A stretch of DNA of 64,000 bases, taken from assembly GCF_029277985.1 (NCBI RefSeq), contig NZ_CP119546.1:3658001-3722000 (forward strand), given 5' to 3'. The notes beneath the pieces were generated by a model. The model saw only the letters and a list, made by a program, of their open reading frames with translations. It ran no database searches and was not told the DNA's origin. The position numbers and the translations under genes were made by a program. Source of the DNA: Providencia stuartii. Its GTDB lineage: Bacteria > Pseudomonadota > Gammaproteobacteria > Enterobacterales > Enterobacteriaceae. The stretch's first letter is position 1; each line of letters starts with the position of its first letter. Of the stretch, positions 16,870 through 25,584 are shown piece after piece.

Positions 16870-17843
16870 GCAATGGAATTGTGTTGAACCATCACTCTTT
16901 GCCGTTTGCCAGCAAAGAGGATGCAGATAATGGATTATTGGCTTTCTTTAACGTGCTTAAAGTTTGTCGAACTGCGGGTCTAAAAATCTTGTTGGTTGAT
17001 GAAGATCAAGATAAGTCACTGATGGGGCTGGAACTGGCTAACGGCTACTATGTGCGCAATTGGTTTGCCTCGGCAAGCAAGGTAGCGGAGCTAACGGATT
17101 GGTGCCGGTTTCTTAAATCCCTTGAAACGAAACAGCCTCTCTTTGAAACCGTGGATATTGAAAGTGTTGGTGATACGGTAGAAGTTGGTTTGCCGGAAGA
17201 GGGTTCAGGTAAGCAAGTGCTATTGGCCGCGTTTTATTTTGAGACTTTTCTTGCCAGTTTCACTGCTCTAGCTGCCTGGGCAAATAGCCATATTAAAGTA
17301 TGGGTTATCGAGCTTGATGCAGCACCAGAACAAAGGGATGAAGCGCTTTTAAATCTGAGTGATTCTGCAAGCTTGGAAATACATGGTGATGAGCTCAAAC
17401 AACGCCGTAATGCGTTGTTAAGTTCAGCTAAGGATATTTGGTTGCAACGAGCGGATTTGTTTCCTCATCTCACTTTGTTACCAAATCAAATTGGTACAAG
17501 TCTGCAAGGTTGGTCTGCTAGGCAAGATGTCTTGCTCAAGGCGCGTGATGCACTAAATGTGCTGGAGTCGTTTAGTGATAAATGGCTTGCAGGTGAGTAT
17601 GTTGAATATCGCCATGAGTATTTAAGAGACTTGGGCCTGGCGGCTGAAGTTAGCGGTGAATCAGACAGCGTAGCTAATGATCCCAAAAAGAAGAAAGAGC
17701 GCTTGTTTTGGTTAGATGATGGGCGACAGGTCTATTGCGAGAATCATATAAAACTACCTGACGGCTACCGCCTGCATTTTTATGCTGATGCAGCAAATAA
17801 GCGGGTATATGTGGCGTATTTAGGGCCGCATTTAACTTTATGA
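16866..17843 (+). CDS. Unknown protein, third gene of the DUF262-ATPase set (325 aa)
   Basis: The ORF starts at ATG 16866 within the stop of the ATPase gene (ATGAG) and encodes 325 residues. The first about 150 residues look alpha/beta with no recognised motif. The middle is helical and charged. A KKKKER linker near residue 275 leads into a compact C-terminal module with regularly spaced His, Lys and Gly (ENHIKLPDGYRLHFYADAAN, then VYVAYLGPHL). No membrane segments or signal peptide are seen. I do not recognise the family. Tight coupling to the ATPase suggests it is the effector or adaptor of the three-gene set. Confidence 0.7.
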   Translation: MSNGIVLNHHSLPFASKEDADNGLLAFFNVLKVCRTAGLKILLVDEDQDKSLMGLELANGYYVRNWFASASKVAELTDWCRFLKSLETKQPLFETVDIESVGDTVEVGLPEEGSGKQVLLAAFYFETFLASFTALAAWANSHIKVWVIELDAAPEQRDEALLNLSDSASLEIHGDELKQRRNALLSSAKDIWLQRADLFPHLTLLPNQIGTSLQGWSARQDVLLKARDALNVLESFSDKWLAGEYVEYRHEYLRDLGLAAEVSGESDSVANDPKKKKERLFWLDDGRQVYCENHIKLPDGYRLHFYADAANKRVYVAYLGPHLTL

Positions 17844-17858
17844 ATTTAAGGAAACTTA

Positions 17859-17924
17859 ATGAGTAACTTAGCTCCATTCTGTATGGCACAGCTTAGCGCA
17901 CTTGGAGATTGCCATGCCCGTTGA
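17859..17924 (+). CDS. Possible 21-codon leader peptide
   Basis: An ATG at 17859, with AAGGAAA 8 bases upstream, opens a 21-codon frame. It ends at TGA 17922-17924, 8 bases past the start codon of the next gene and in another frame. Ribosomes finishing this leader would terminate on the start of the AlbA-domain gene, so it could couple or limit its translation. It has no conserved features that I can see and may be chance. Confidence 0.3.
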   Translation: MSNLAPFCMAQLSALGDCHAR

Positions 17925-19386
17925 TATGACATCGCAACAGTTGCAGGGGTTATTAAAAGAGCTCTGTTCATTGCCCACCGAGACAGAATGGGTTGAGTTT
18001 AAACGCAATGCCGATGTTGAAAAAATCGGTGAATATATATCGGCGCTGTCCAATTCGGCTGCATTGATTGGCAAACAAAGTGCTTACATGGTGTTTGGTG
18101 TCGATGATGATTCCCATCAAGTAGTTGGCACAACGTTTAAGCCATCGCAGCAAAAACATAAACAACAAGAAATTGAAAACTGGTTATTGCAAAAGTTGCA
18201 GCCAAAAATCCACTTTCGCTTTTATGAGTTTCTGGTGGGTGAACTCGAAGAATTGGCCGTGGTGATTTTAGAAATACAACCAGCCACGCACAATCCTGTT
18301 CAATTTGACGGTATTGAGTTTATTCGTAGTGGTTCTTATAAGAAAAAACTCAAAGAGTTTCCGGAAAAAGAGCGAGCCTTATGGCGAGCGTTTGATAAAA
18401 CGCCTTTTGAGCAACAATTAGCTGCAAGCAATATCTCATCCGAAGAAGTGTTGAAGCTGCTTGAGTACCCAGCCTATTTTGATTTAACCGAGTTACCCTT
18501 GCCTGACAACCGCAGTGGGATTTTGGAAGCGTTAAAAGCCGATAAGTTGATTCAGCCTGCCGTAGGCGGGCAATGGAATATTACAAATCTTGGTGCGGTC
18601 TTATTCGCAAAGAAGCTGCAAAACTTTGCTCATCTAAGCCGCAAGGCTGTCCGTTTAATTCAGTATAAAGGCAATAGCCGAATTGAAACTGTTCGGGAAA
18701 TTGAAGGCAATAAAGGGTATGCGGTTGGCTTTGAGGGGCTGATTGATTACTTAAAAACGTTATTGCCATCAAATGAGGAAATAGGAAAAGCGTTTCGCAA
18801 AGAAGTGCCAATGTACCCTGAATTAGCGATTCGTGAGCTAGTGGCTAACGCCATTATCCATCAGGATTTTTCTTTAACCGGTACTGGCCCCTTGATTGAA
18901 ATCTTTGAGGCTCGAATGGAAATCGTTAACCCGGGGACTCCTTTGGTTGCGACGGAGCGATTTTTAGACTCACCGCCACAAAGTCGTAACGAGGCGCTGG
19001 CTTCTTTTATGCGGCGAGTAAACATTTGCGAAGAGCGCGGCTCGGGTATTGATAAGGTCGTTTCGCAAACGGAGTTCTATCAACTGCCTGCGCCGATATT
19101 TGAGATGACTCAAAACCATACACGCTCAGTGCTCTTTGGCCATAAAGAGTTTGCTGAAATGGACAAAGAGGATCGCATTCGTGCGTGCTATCTGCATTGC
19201 TGTTTAAGACATGTGAACCGTGAGCATATGAACAATGCTTCTCTACGTGAACGCTTTGGTATCGAACAAAAGAATCAAGCTCAGGTAAGTCGAGTGATAA
19301 AAGACACCGTGAACGCAGGGTTGATCAGAGCCTATGACCCAGACGCTGGAACGAAAGCTATGCGTTATGTGCCTTGTTGGGCGTAA
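17914..19386 (+). CDS. AlbA/Schlafen-domain ATP-binding protein
   Basis: This 490-aa protein has an N-terminal AlbA_2/Schlafen-type domain (EWVEFKRN near residue 28, SAYMVFGVDDDSHQVVGT), a central GHKL-type ATP-binding region (REELVANAIIHQDF-like block at about 307, then VNPG) and a C-terminal winged helix (RERFGIEQKNQAQVSRVIKD). Such proteins are annotated as RecG-related regulators, and they are frequent in defence islands and next to restriction genes. I chose ATG 17914, with GGAG six bases upstream. A TTG at 17902 is the alternative. It could be a regulator of the operon or a nuclease-type accessory. The downstream hsdR is separated by a repeat-containing gap. Confidence 0.85.
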   Translation: MPVDMTSQQLQGLLKELCSLPTETEWVEFKRNADVEKIGEYISALSNSAALIGKQSAYMVFGVDDDSHQVVGTTFKPSQQKHKQQEIENWLLQKLQPKIHFRFYEFLVGELEELAVVILEIQPATHNPVQFDGIEFIRSGSYKKKLKEFPEKERALWRAFDKTPFEQQLAASNISSEEVLKLLEYPAYFDLTELPLPDNRSGILEALKADKLIQPAVGGQWNITNLGAVLFAKKLQNFAHLSRKAVRLIQYKGNSRIETVREIEGNKGYAVGFEGLIDYLKTLLPSNEEIGKAFRKEVPMYPELAIRELVANAIIHQDFSLTGTGPLIEIFEARMEIVNPGTPLVATERFLDSPPQSRNEALASFMRRVNICEERGSGIDKVVSQTEFYQLPAPIFEMTQNHTRSVLFGHKEFAEMDKEDRIRACYLHCCLRHVNREHMNNASLRERFGIEQKNQAQVSRVIKDTVNAGLIRAYDPDAGTKAMRYVPCWA

Positions 19387-19410
19387 TTTGCTTGATCGTT
19401 GCTTGACTGG
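19385..19410. repeat. 26-bp direct repeat upstream of hsdR, copy 1
   Basis: It begins in the stop codon of the AlbA gene and contains GCTTGATCGTTGCTTGA followed by CTGG. The second copy, with one mismatch, is at 19463-19488. Each copy itself holds two GCTTGA units. Confidence 0.7.
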
Positions 19411-19462
19411 GTGGTGCTGAATCTAACTGGCTTGATAGTAATTCGTTGATTTAAATGGATAA

Positions 19463-19488
19463 AATTTGCTTGATCGTTGCTTGATTGG
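19463..19488. repeat. 26-bp direct repeat upstream of hsdR, copy 2
   Basis: It is identical to copy 1 at 25 of 26 positions and starts 78 bases after it. It lies 36 bases ahead of the hsdR start, over the place where a promoter or operator would be expected. A degenerate third GCTTGA/GTTGA unit lies between the copies. Confidence 0.7.
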
Positions 19489-19523
19489 CAAGGGGAACAA
19501 GCTTCAATTGATTAGAGGTTAGG

Positions 19524-22500
19524 ATGAGTAACGTAGGTCAGCGTGAGCGCGCTACCCAAAATCGTATCGTTCAGTTTTTTCAAACTGACTTAGGCTATCG
19601 CTATTTAGGCGATTGGCAGGATCGCGCTAATAATAAAAATATTGAAGTGGATATCCTCGTTAATTGGCTAAAAAAACGCGGTGTCAGCGAGGCGTTGATC
19701 AATCGTGCTATTCGCCAATTGGATACGGCAGCGGCACTGGGCGAAGGCAAAAAGCTCTATTACGCCAACAAAGAGGTTTATCGCCTGCTGCGTTACGGCG
19801 TGAAAGAAAAAGAAGGTGCTGGCCATCTTAATGAAACCGTGTGGCTGATTGACTGGAAAAACCCAGAAGCAAACGATTTTGCCATTGCCGAAGAAGTGTC
19901 CATTAAGGGCGAGAACAAAAAACGCCCAGACATAGTGCTGTATGTTAACGGTATTGCTCTGGGCGTGATTGAGCTGAAACGCTCTTCGGTGTCTGTCTCT
20001 GAAGGGATTCGCCAGAACCTCGATAATCAGAAGAAAGATTTTATCCGTAACTTCTTTACCACCATGCAACTGGTGATGGCGGGTAACGATACGCAAGGCT
20101 TGCGTTACGGCACGATTGAGACACCAGAAAAGCACTACCTTGAGTGGAAGGAAGATTGCACCAACCCATACGAACATAAACTCGATTTTCACCTGAGTCG
20201 CGTGTGTAACAAAGCGCGCTTGCTGCAAATTATCCATGATTTTATTGTTTTCGATGCTGGTATAAAAAAGACCTGTCGCCACAATCAATTCTTTGGTATT
20301 GAAGCGGCAAAACGCCATATCGCAAGGCGGGAAGGCGGCATTATTTGGCATACGCAAGGTTCTGGCAAAAGCCTCACTATGGTGTGGCTGGCCAAATGGA
20401 TACGTGAGAATGTCAAAGACGCTCGTGTGCTGATCGTGACTGACCGTACTGAGCTGGACGAACAGATTGAAAAAGTGTTCACCGGTGTCGAGGAGGATAT
20501 TTATCGCACCAAAAGCGGTGCTGATTTGGTGGCGACGCTCAATCAGCCCAACCCTTGGCTGGTATGCTCTTTAGTCCATAAATTTGGTCGGCAGTCTGAT
20601 TCGGAAAACGATACCGCGACGGATGAGTTTATTGCAGAGTTAAAGAAATCCCTACCATCGGACTTTAAAGCCAAAGGCGACCTATTCGTATTTGTTGATG
20701 AATGCCACCGTACTCAATCGGGCAAGTTGCACGAAGCGATGAAGTCCATTCTGCCAGAAGCCATGTTTGTTGGCTTCACCGGCACCCCCTTGATGAAGAA
20801 AGACAAGAAAAAATCGGTTGAGGTATTTGGCCCTTACATTCACACCTATAAGTTTGATGAAGCTGTGGCCGATGGCGTTGTGCTCGATTTACGCTACGAA
20901 GCACGAGACATCGACCAAAATGTCACGTCGCAGAAAAAGATCGATGAATGGTTTGAAGCCAAAACTCGCGGCTTATCTCGATTAGCGAAAACCCAGTTGA
21001 AACAGAAATGGGGCACCATGCAAAAGGTGCTGTCCAGTAAATCGCGTTTGCAGCAAATTGTGAACGATATCTTGCTGGATATGGACACTAAGCCACGCCT
21101 GATGGATGGCTACGGCAATGCCATGTTGGTCTGCTCTAGTGTCTATCAAGCTTGTAAAGCTTATGAAATGTTCAGCCAAACAGATTTAGCCGGTAAGGTG
21201 GCTATTGTCACCAGTTTTCAGCCGACTGCTGCGAGCATTAAAGGGGAAGAAACCGGTGAAGGCTTAACGGAAAAGCTCTTTAAGTACGATATTTACCGCA
21301 AGATGCTTGCGGATTACTTCGAGCAACCGGAAGATAAGGCCGCAAACCGTGTTGAAGAGTTTGAAAAAGAAGTTAAAAAACAATTTATTGATGAGCCAGG
21401 GCAAATGCGCTTATTGATCGTGGTCGATAAGTTGCTGACTGGCTTCGACGCCCCTTCGGCTACCTATTTGTATATCGACAAGCAGATGGCTGATCACAAC
21501 CTGTTTCAGGCCATTTGCCGCGTGAACCGCTTGGATGGCGATGATAAAGAATACGGTTACATCATTGATTACAAAGATCTGTTCCGCTCGTTGGATAAAG
21601 CGATTTCTGATTATACTCAAGGCGCATTTGATGGTTATGACAAGGAAGACGTTGCAGGGCTGCTGAAAGATCGTTTAGAGCAAGCTAAGCTCGATTTGGA
21701 TAATGCGCTGGAAATGGTGCGCGCCTTGTGTGAGCCGGTAAAAGCGCCACGCAATACGGAAGACTACATTTATTATTTTTGTGGTAAGTCAGGTCTGAAC
21801 CAAGACGAGCTCACCGAGAAAGAAGCACTGCGTTTAACGCTTTATCAGAACGTTGCCAAACTGCTGCGTGCGTTCGCCAATATCGCCAATGAAATGCCTG
21901 ATGCAGGCTATTCTGCGCAAGATGTAGACTTGATAAGAGCAGAAGTTGCTCATTTTGAAAAAGTCCGTGACGAAGTAAAACTGGCCAGTGGCGATTTGGT
22001 AGAAATGAAACGCTTTGAGCCTGCCATGCGCCATTTGTTAGATATGTATATTCGTGCGGATGACAGCGAAGTACTGATGGATTTTGAAGAGCTAGGGCTA
22101 ATTGAGCTCATTGTCGAAAAAGGTGCTGATGCCGTAGAGGCTTTGCCTGAAAGTATTCGTAAGAATCAGGAAGCCATGGCCGAAACCATCGAAAATAACG
22201 TTCGAAAAATTATTGTCGATGAAAATCCGGTTAACCCTAAATACTATGAACAGATGTCAGTATTACTGAATGAACTGATCGAACTTCGTCGACAAAAAGC
22301 CATTGAATATCAAGATTACCTCGAAAAAATTCGCGAACTCGCTGCTAAAGTGGTACGTCCTGAACAAATAGCATCTAATTACCCTGCATCAATGGATACT
22401 AATCCCAAACGTGCTTTTTATGATAACTTTGGCAAAGATGAATGGCTTGCCACCAAAATTGATAGTGCAATTCGTTATACGAAGAAGGCCGACTGGGTTG

Positions 22501-22616
22501 GAGATCGTTTTAAAGAACGGGAAATTGCCAATGCCATTCGAGAGGAAACAGCTGATTATGAATTGGATATTCAGGCTGTAATGGAACTCGCTAAAGCTCA
22601 AAAAGAGTATCAATGA
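19524..22616 (+). CDS. hsdR: Type I restriction endonuclease subunit HsdR
   Basis: HsdR is the 1030-aa motor and nuclease subunit. The N-terminal PD-ExK nuclease core is visible as PDIVLYVNGIALGVIELKRS (about 136-155). The superfamily 2 helicase domain has Walker A TQGSGKS (about 276-282), the DECH box (about 392-395) and FTGTPL motif III. The helicase C-terminal part includes IVVDKLLTGFDAP. The C-terminal about 250 residues form the helical region that contacts HsdM. The gene has its own gap with direct repeats ahead of it, so it may be transcribed or regulated separately from hsdMS. Its stop codon overlaps the metallopeptidase start. Confidence 0.96.
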   Translation: MSNVGQRERATQNRIVQFFQTDLGYRYLGDWQDRANNKNIEVDILVNWLKKRGVSEALINRAIRQLDTAAALGEGKKLYYANKEVYRLLRYGVKEKEGAGHLNETVWLIDWKNPEANDFAIAEEVSIKGENKKRPDIVLYVNGIALGVIELKRSSVSVSEGIRQNLDNQKKDFIRNFFTTMQLVMAGNDTQGLRYGTIETPEKHYLEWKEDCTNPYEHKLDFHLSRVCNKARLLQIIHDFIVFDAGIKKTCRHNQFFGIEAAKRHIARREGGIIWHTQGSGKSLTMVWLAKWIRENVKDARVLIVTDRTELDEQIEKVFTGVEEDIYRTKSGADLVATLNQPNPWLVCSLVHKFGRQSDSENDTATDEFIAELKKSLPSDFKAKGDLFVFVDECHRTQSGKLHEAMKSILPEAMFVGFTGTPLMKKDKKKSVEVFGPYIHTYKFDEAVADGVVLDLRYEARDIDQNVTSQKKIDEWFEAKTRGLSRLAKTQLKQKWGTMQKVLSSKSRLQQIVNDILLDMDTKPRLMDGYGNAMLVCSSVYQACKAYEMFSQTDLAGKVAIVTSFQPTAASIKGEETGEGLTEKLFKYDIYRKMLADYFEQPEDKAANRVEEFEKEVKKQFIDEPGQMRLLIVVDKLLTGFDAPSATYLYIDKQMADHNLFQAICRVNRLDGDDKEYGYIIDYKDLFRSLDKAISDYTQGAFDGYDKEDVAGLLKDRLEQAKLDLDNALEMVRALCEPVKAPRNTEDYIYYFCGKSGLNQDELTEKEALRLTLYQNVAKLLRAFANIANEMPDAGYSAQDVDLIRAEVAHFEKVRDEVKLASGDLVEMKRFEPAMRHLLDMYIRADDSEVLMDFEELGLIELIVEKGADAVEALPESIRKNQEAMAETIENNVRKIIVDENPVNPKYYEQMSVLLNELIELRRQKAIEYQDYLEKIRELAAKVVRPEQIASNYPASMDTNPKRAFYDNFGKDEWLATKIDSAIRYTKKADWVGDRFKEREIANAIREETADYELDIQAVMELAKAQKEYQ

Positions 22617-23329
22617 TGACGATGATTGAAATTGGTTCAATCGCAATACAGTTGAATCGTAAAGCAATCAAAAATTTACATATCAGCGTGTTACCACCAG
22701 ATGGTCGTGTACGTGTATCTGCACCTGTATCTATGACAGAAACAGCTATTCGTATGGCGGTGATCCGTCGTATCCCTTGGATTAAACAGCAGCAGAATAA
22801 TTTTATAAAACAACCCCGCCAATCAGAACGCGAAATGGTCAGTGGAGAATGCCATTACTTGTGGGGTCGGCGCTATCGCCTCAATGTTGTAACACATGTA
22901 GGAAAGCATGAAGCCAAATTAGGCCGTGGGCGATTACATTTGTATGTAAGCCATACTGCAACTGCTGAGCAAAAGGCTTTAGTTCTCACTGAATACTACC
23001 GTGATGCACTTAAAAAGCGAATAGCTGACTTGTTACCTATTTGGGAAAGCAAAATAGGTGTCACTGTCGACGCTTGGGGCGTGAGAAAAATGAAAACCAA
23101 ATGGGGCAGTTGCAATACGCAAGCAAAACGTATTTGGTTAAACTTAGAACTCGCCAAAAAACCACCAGAATGTTTAGAATACATCCTAGTTCATGAGTTA
23201 GTTCACCTACTTGAACGTAAACATAATGAACGATTTAAAGCCTATATGGATAAGCTACTTCCTGATTGGCAAGAACGCAAAGACTTGCTGAATAAAGCAC
23301 CGTTGGCTTACAGCCATTGGTTGTACTAA
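22613..23329 (+). CDS. YgjP-like zinc metallopeptidase
   Basis: This 238-aa protein belongs to the YgjP/DUF45 M48-like metallopeptidase family. The zinc site HELVHLLERKHNERF (about residues 194-208) has the HExxH motif plus a downstream His, and MKTKWGSCNTQAKRIWLNLE upstream is the usual family block. Three closely spaced ATG codons (22613, 22616, 22622) are possible starts; the first overlaps the hsdR stop. YgjP-type genes are often found directly behind hsdR. Their role in restriction is not established, and a regulated proteolysis function (for example of HsdR) is a reasonable but unproven idea. Confidence 0.85.
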   Translation: MMTMIEIGSIAIQLNRKAIKNLHISVLPPDGRVRVSAPVSMTETAIRMAVIRRIPWIKQQQNNFIKQPRQSEREMVSGECHYLWGRRYRLNVVTHVGKHEAKLGRGRLHLYVSHTATAEQKALVLTEYYRDALKKRIADLLPIWESKIGVTVDAWGVRKMKTKWGSCNTQAKRIWLNLELAKKPPECLEYILVHELVHLLERKHNERFKAYMDKLLPDWQERKDLLNKAPLAYSHWLY

Positions 23330-23423
23330 CTTTAATTCGAAACTCTACTCAGTATTATAAAAAATCTCAGATATATATTATCTCCTTGAATAACTATCAT
23401 TTTCTTTTATTTCAAGGAGTAAT

Positions 23424-24296
23424 ATGCATCACAACGCTCACTTTAAAACCCTCCTATCGACTCTACCGACTTCATTCCAAACCTCTTTTTTCAACCAACT
23501 CAATCACCTAATCAACTATTCTCCCACCATTGGTCTAATGGGTAAAACAGGGGCTGGAAAATCCAGTCTGCTAAATGCGCTGTTCCAATCCCAACTATCG
23601 CCTGTGAGTGATGTCTCCGGCTGCACACGCCAAGCCCAACGCTTCAGCATGACGATGAACAACCATACTCTCACTTTTGTAGATTTACCCGGTGTGGGGG
23701 AAAACCTTGAGCGGGATAAAGAGTACCACCAGCTCTATCGCAACTTATTACCAGAACTGGATTTAATCATTTGGGTACTCAAGGCCGATGACCGAGCATG
23801 GTCTTCTGATGAACAGTGCTATCGCTTTCTCACGAAGAAATGCGGTTACCAACCTAGTCAATTTCTATTTGTCTTGAACCAAGCCGATAAAATAGAGCCT
23901 TGTCGCCAGTGGGATGAATACAAGCATCAACCATCCTCAGAGCAGGCCTATAACTTAAAATTAAAGCAACAAGCCGTCATAACCGCCTTTAAGCCGCATC
24001 ATCCTGTGATAACAGTTTCTGCGGTCGAAAACTATCAACTCACTGAATTAGCAGAGCAACTCATACAGGCGTTACCGGCGCAAGCCAGTAGCGGAGTAGC
24101 TAGGCAACTGAACACCTCTTACCGGACGCAATCGGTGGAGAACACCGCACGTAACGATTTTGGGCAATGTGTCAGTGATATTGTGGATACCTTAATCAAT
24201 ATCATTCCCTTGCCGCCATTGATAAGAAGTACGGTTAGCACCGTTAAAAACAGTATCGTCTCCGTCGCTAAATCCCTGTGGAGAATGTTCTTTTAA
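23424..24296 (+). CDS. YfjP-like Era-type GTPase
   Basis: This 290-aa P-loop GTPase carries the G1 motif GKTGAGKSSL (about residues 37-46), G3 DLPGVGEN (about 87-94) and G4 NQADK (about 152-156). The last about 40 residues are amphipathic/hydrophobic (IIPLPPLIRSTVSTVKNSI) and may associate with membrane. The family includes YfjP/YeeP/YkfA from E. coli CP4-type islands, with no well-defined function. A good ribosome site (CAAGGAGTAAT) precedes ATG 23424. It opens the second gene block of the cargo, followed by the antirestriction and DUF932 genes as in CP4-57-like islands. Confidence 0.88.
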   Translation: MHHNAHFKTLLSTLPTSFQTSFFNQLNHLINYSPTIGLMGKTGAGKSSLLNALFQSQLSPVSDVSGCTRQAQRFSMTMNNHTLTFVDLPGVGENLERDKEYHQLYRNLLPELDLIIWVLKADDRAWSSDEQCYRFLTKKCGYQPSQFLFVLNQADKIEPCRQWDEYKHQPSSEQAYNLKLKQQAVITAFKPHHPVITVSAVENYQLTELAEQLIQALPAQASSGVARQLNTSYRTQSVENTARNDFGQCVSDIVDTLINIIPLPPLIRSTVSTVKNSIVSVAKSLWRMFF

Positions 24297-24331
24297 CCTC
24301 TTACATTACCCCATTAATTATCACTCTCAGC

Positions 24332-24361
24332 GTCAGTCCTTAACAGGATTGGCATTTTTTT
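24332..24361 (+). terminator. Hairpin plus T run ahead of the first ardB-like gene
   Basis: GTCAGTCCT pairs with AGGATTGGC (two G-T pairs) around TAAC, then a T run begins at 24355. It lies 36 bases after the GTPase stop and 27 bases ahead of the next start. It may end the GTPase transcript, or work as an attenuator of the antirestriction gene, since no promoter fits in the remaining gap. Confidence 0.6.
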
Positions 24362-24387
24362 ATTTCTTTTTCTTGGAGTATCAACTG

Positions 24388-24813
24388 ATGAATAATTCAA
24401 CTGAATGTGCAATTACAATGACACTCGTTCCCGATGAGCAACGCCTGGATTTTTGGATCAACCACTTCGGAAGCGTGAAAGGCTGGAGCACCTTTGAAGT
24501 GGTCATCTTTACCACTATGGGGCAGTTTTGTGATAACTATCAGGGTGGATATTGGGAATATTGCACCTTATCCAATGGTGGCGCTTTTATTTATCCCGAT
24601 TTACCTCAAGAGACACTGACGCTGTTCAACCCACATAACGGTAACGAAGCCAACGTCAGTTGTGAAGCCGCAGGCATTGCCGTGTGTTTGATGATGTACA
24701 GTTTATGGTCATTTCAAACGGAAAGTGACATCCTCGTCGATCGCTTTTATCAATTGCGTGATTATGCGGCACAACACCCAGAACGTTCCGCCATTTTCCA
24801 TCTAATCGATTAA
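24388..24813 (+). CDS. ArdB/KlcA-type antirestriction protein, copy 1
   Basis: This 141-aa protein has the ArdB/KlcA pattern: GYWEYCTLSNGGAFIYPDLP (about 55-74), FNPHNGNEANVSCEAAGIAVC (about 80-100) and the terminal YAAQHPERSAIFHLID. Such proteins reduce type I restriction in the cell. I chose ATG 24388 with GGAG upstream. The longer frame from 24349 has no good ribosome site. A hairpin-T leader precedes it. The island also carries a complete type I system, so this copy may protect incoming relatives or temper the resident enzyme. Confidence 0.87.
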   Translation: MNNSTECAITMTLVPDEQRLDFWINHFGSVKGWSTFEVVIFTTMGQFCDNYQGGYWEYCTLSNGGAFIYPDLPQETLTLFNPHNGNEANVSCEAAGIAVCLMMYSLWSFQTESDILVDRFYQLRDYAAQHPERSAIFHLID

Positions 24814-24979
24814 CCACGTCCTTATTTACGCCTTCGTATTATCTGATTCATTATAAAAGCATCATCAGACTAACCCATTAATTAACTTACATTTATTTTT
24901 ATATCTATATTATTTTAGTGAATCAATCATCAGAATGAGTCACTAAAAATGATACTCAATATACCTATCATTTCGAGAA

Positions 24980-25010
24980 AGCTCTGCACCGCAAGGTGTA
25001 GGGCTTTTTT
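24980..25010 (+). terminator. Strong terminator-like hairpin ahead of the second ardB-like gene
   Basis: AGCTCTGCACC pairs with GGTGTAGGGCT around a GCAA tetraloop, an 11-bp stem with two G-T pairs, followed directly by six T. It is 44 bases ahead of the start codon of the second antirestriction gene. This is the same layout as for the first copy, and it looks like an attenuator as much as a terminator. Confidence 0.75.
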
Positions 25011-25053
25011 GCTTATTACTGTCTATCAATATCGACTGAATTGGAGTTCTATT

Positions 25054-25488
25054 ATGTTTACTTTACAAGAGCAAGAATCAACGGTTATCAAAACCAACCT
25101 CGTCAATTCCCGTGGTCGTAGTACCTTCTGGCGTTTTTACTTTAGTACTGTGCCAGACTGGCAACGTATTGAAGGCGATATCTTTAATCTGATGGATAAG
25201 ATGTGTGAGGTCTATCAAGGTGCTTTCTGGGAGTTCAGTATGCTGTCTAATGGCGGCGCATTTATCTGGCCTGATATGCTCGAAACCTCCCTGCAAATGT
25301 TTAACCCGCATAACGGAAATGAAGCTGAGTTAAGCCCTGAAGCAGCCGGTATTGCTGTCTGTTTACTGGTGTATAGCATCTGGTCATTTAAAACCGAAAG
25401 CCCTGTGCTGGTGGAATATTTTTATCTGTTGCGTGATTACGCTATACAGCATCCGGAGCAAGCTCAAATCTTTCGCCTTATAGACTGA
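25054..25488 (+). CDS. ArdB/KlcA-type antirestriction protein, copy 2
   Basis: This 144-aa paralogue of the preceding gene shares its central blocks (FWEFSMLSNGGAFIWPDMLE, FNPHNGNEAELSPEAAGIAVC) but has a different N-terminus (MFTLQEQESTVIKTNLV). I chose ATG 25054, which follows GGAG by 7 bases. The upstream frame to 24949 runs through the terminator hairpin and is unlikely to be coding. The two copies differ enough to be old, perhaps with different restriction targets. It is also related in arrangement to YfjX of CP4-57. Confidence 0.87.
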   Translation: MFTLQEQESTVIKTNLVNSRGRSTFWRFYFSTVPDWQRIEGDIFNLMDKMCEVYQGAFWEFSMLSNGGAFIWPDMLETSLQMFNPHNGNEAELSPEAAGIAVCLLVYSIWSFKTESPVLVEYFYLLRDYAIQHPEQAQIFRLID

Positions 25489-25584
25489 TTTATCAGTCAC
25501 GGTTTTATCTTTCCCCCACCAGCAATCTTTAATTTAATCCATTTATCGAATGATTTATCAGTTTAATTATTGAGGAGAACCCAT

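Noticed and set aside
19668..20357. 229-codon open frame on the minus strand
   Set aside because: It lies entirely inside hsdR on the opposite strand. hsdR has clear motifs over the same stretch, and the antisense frame has no start context and no family character.
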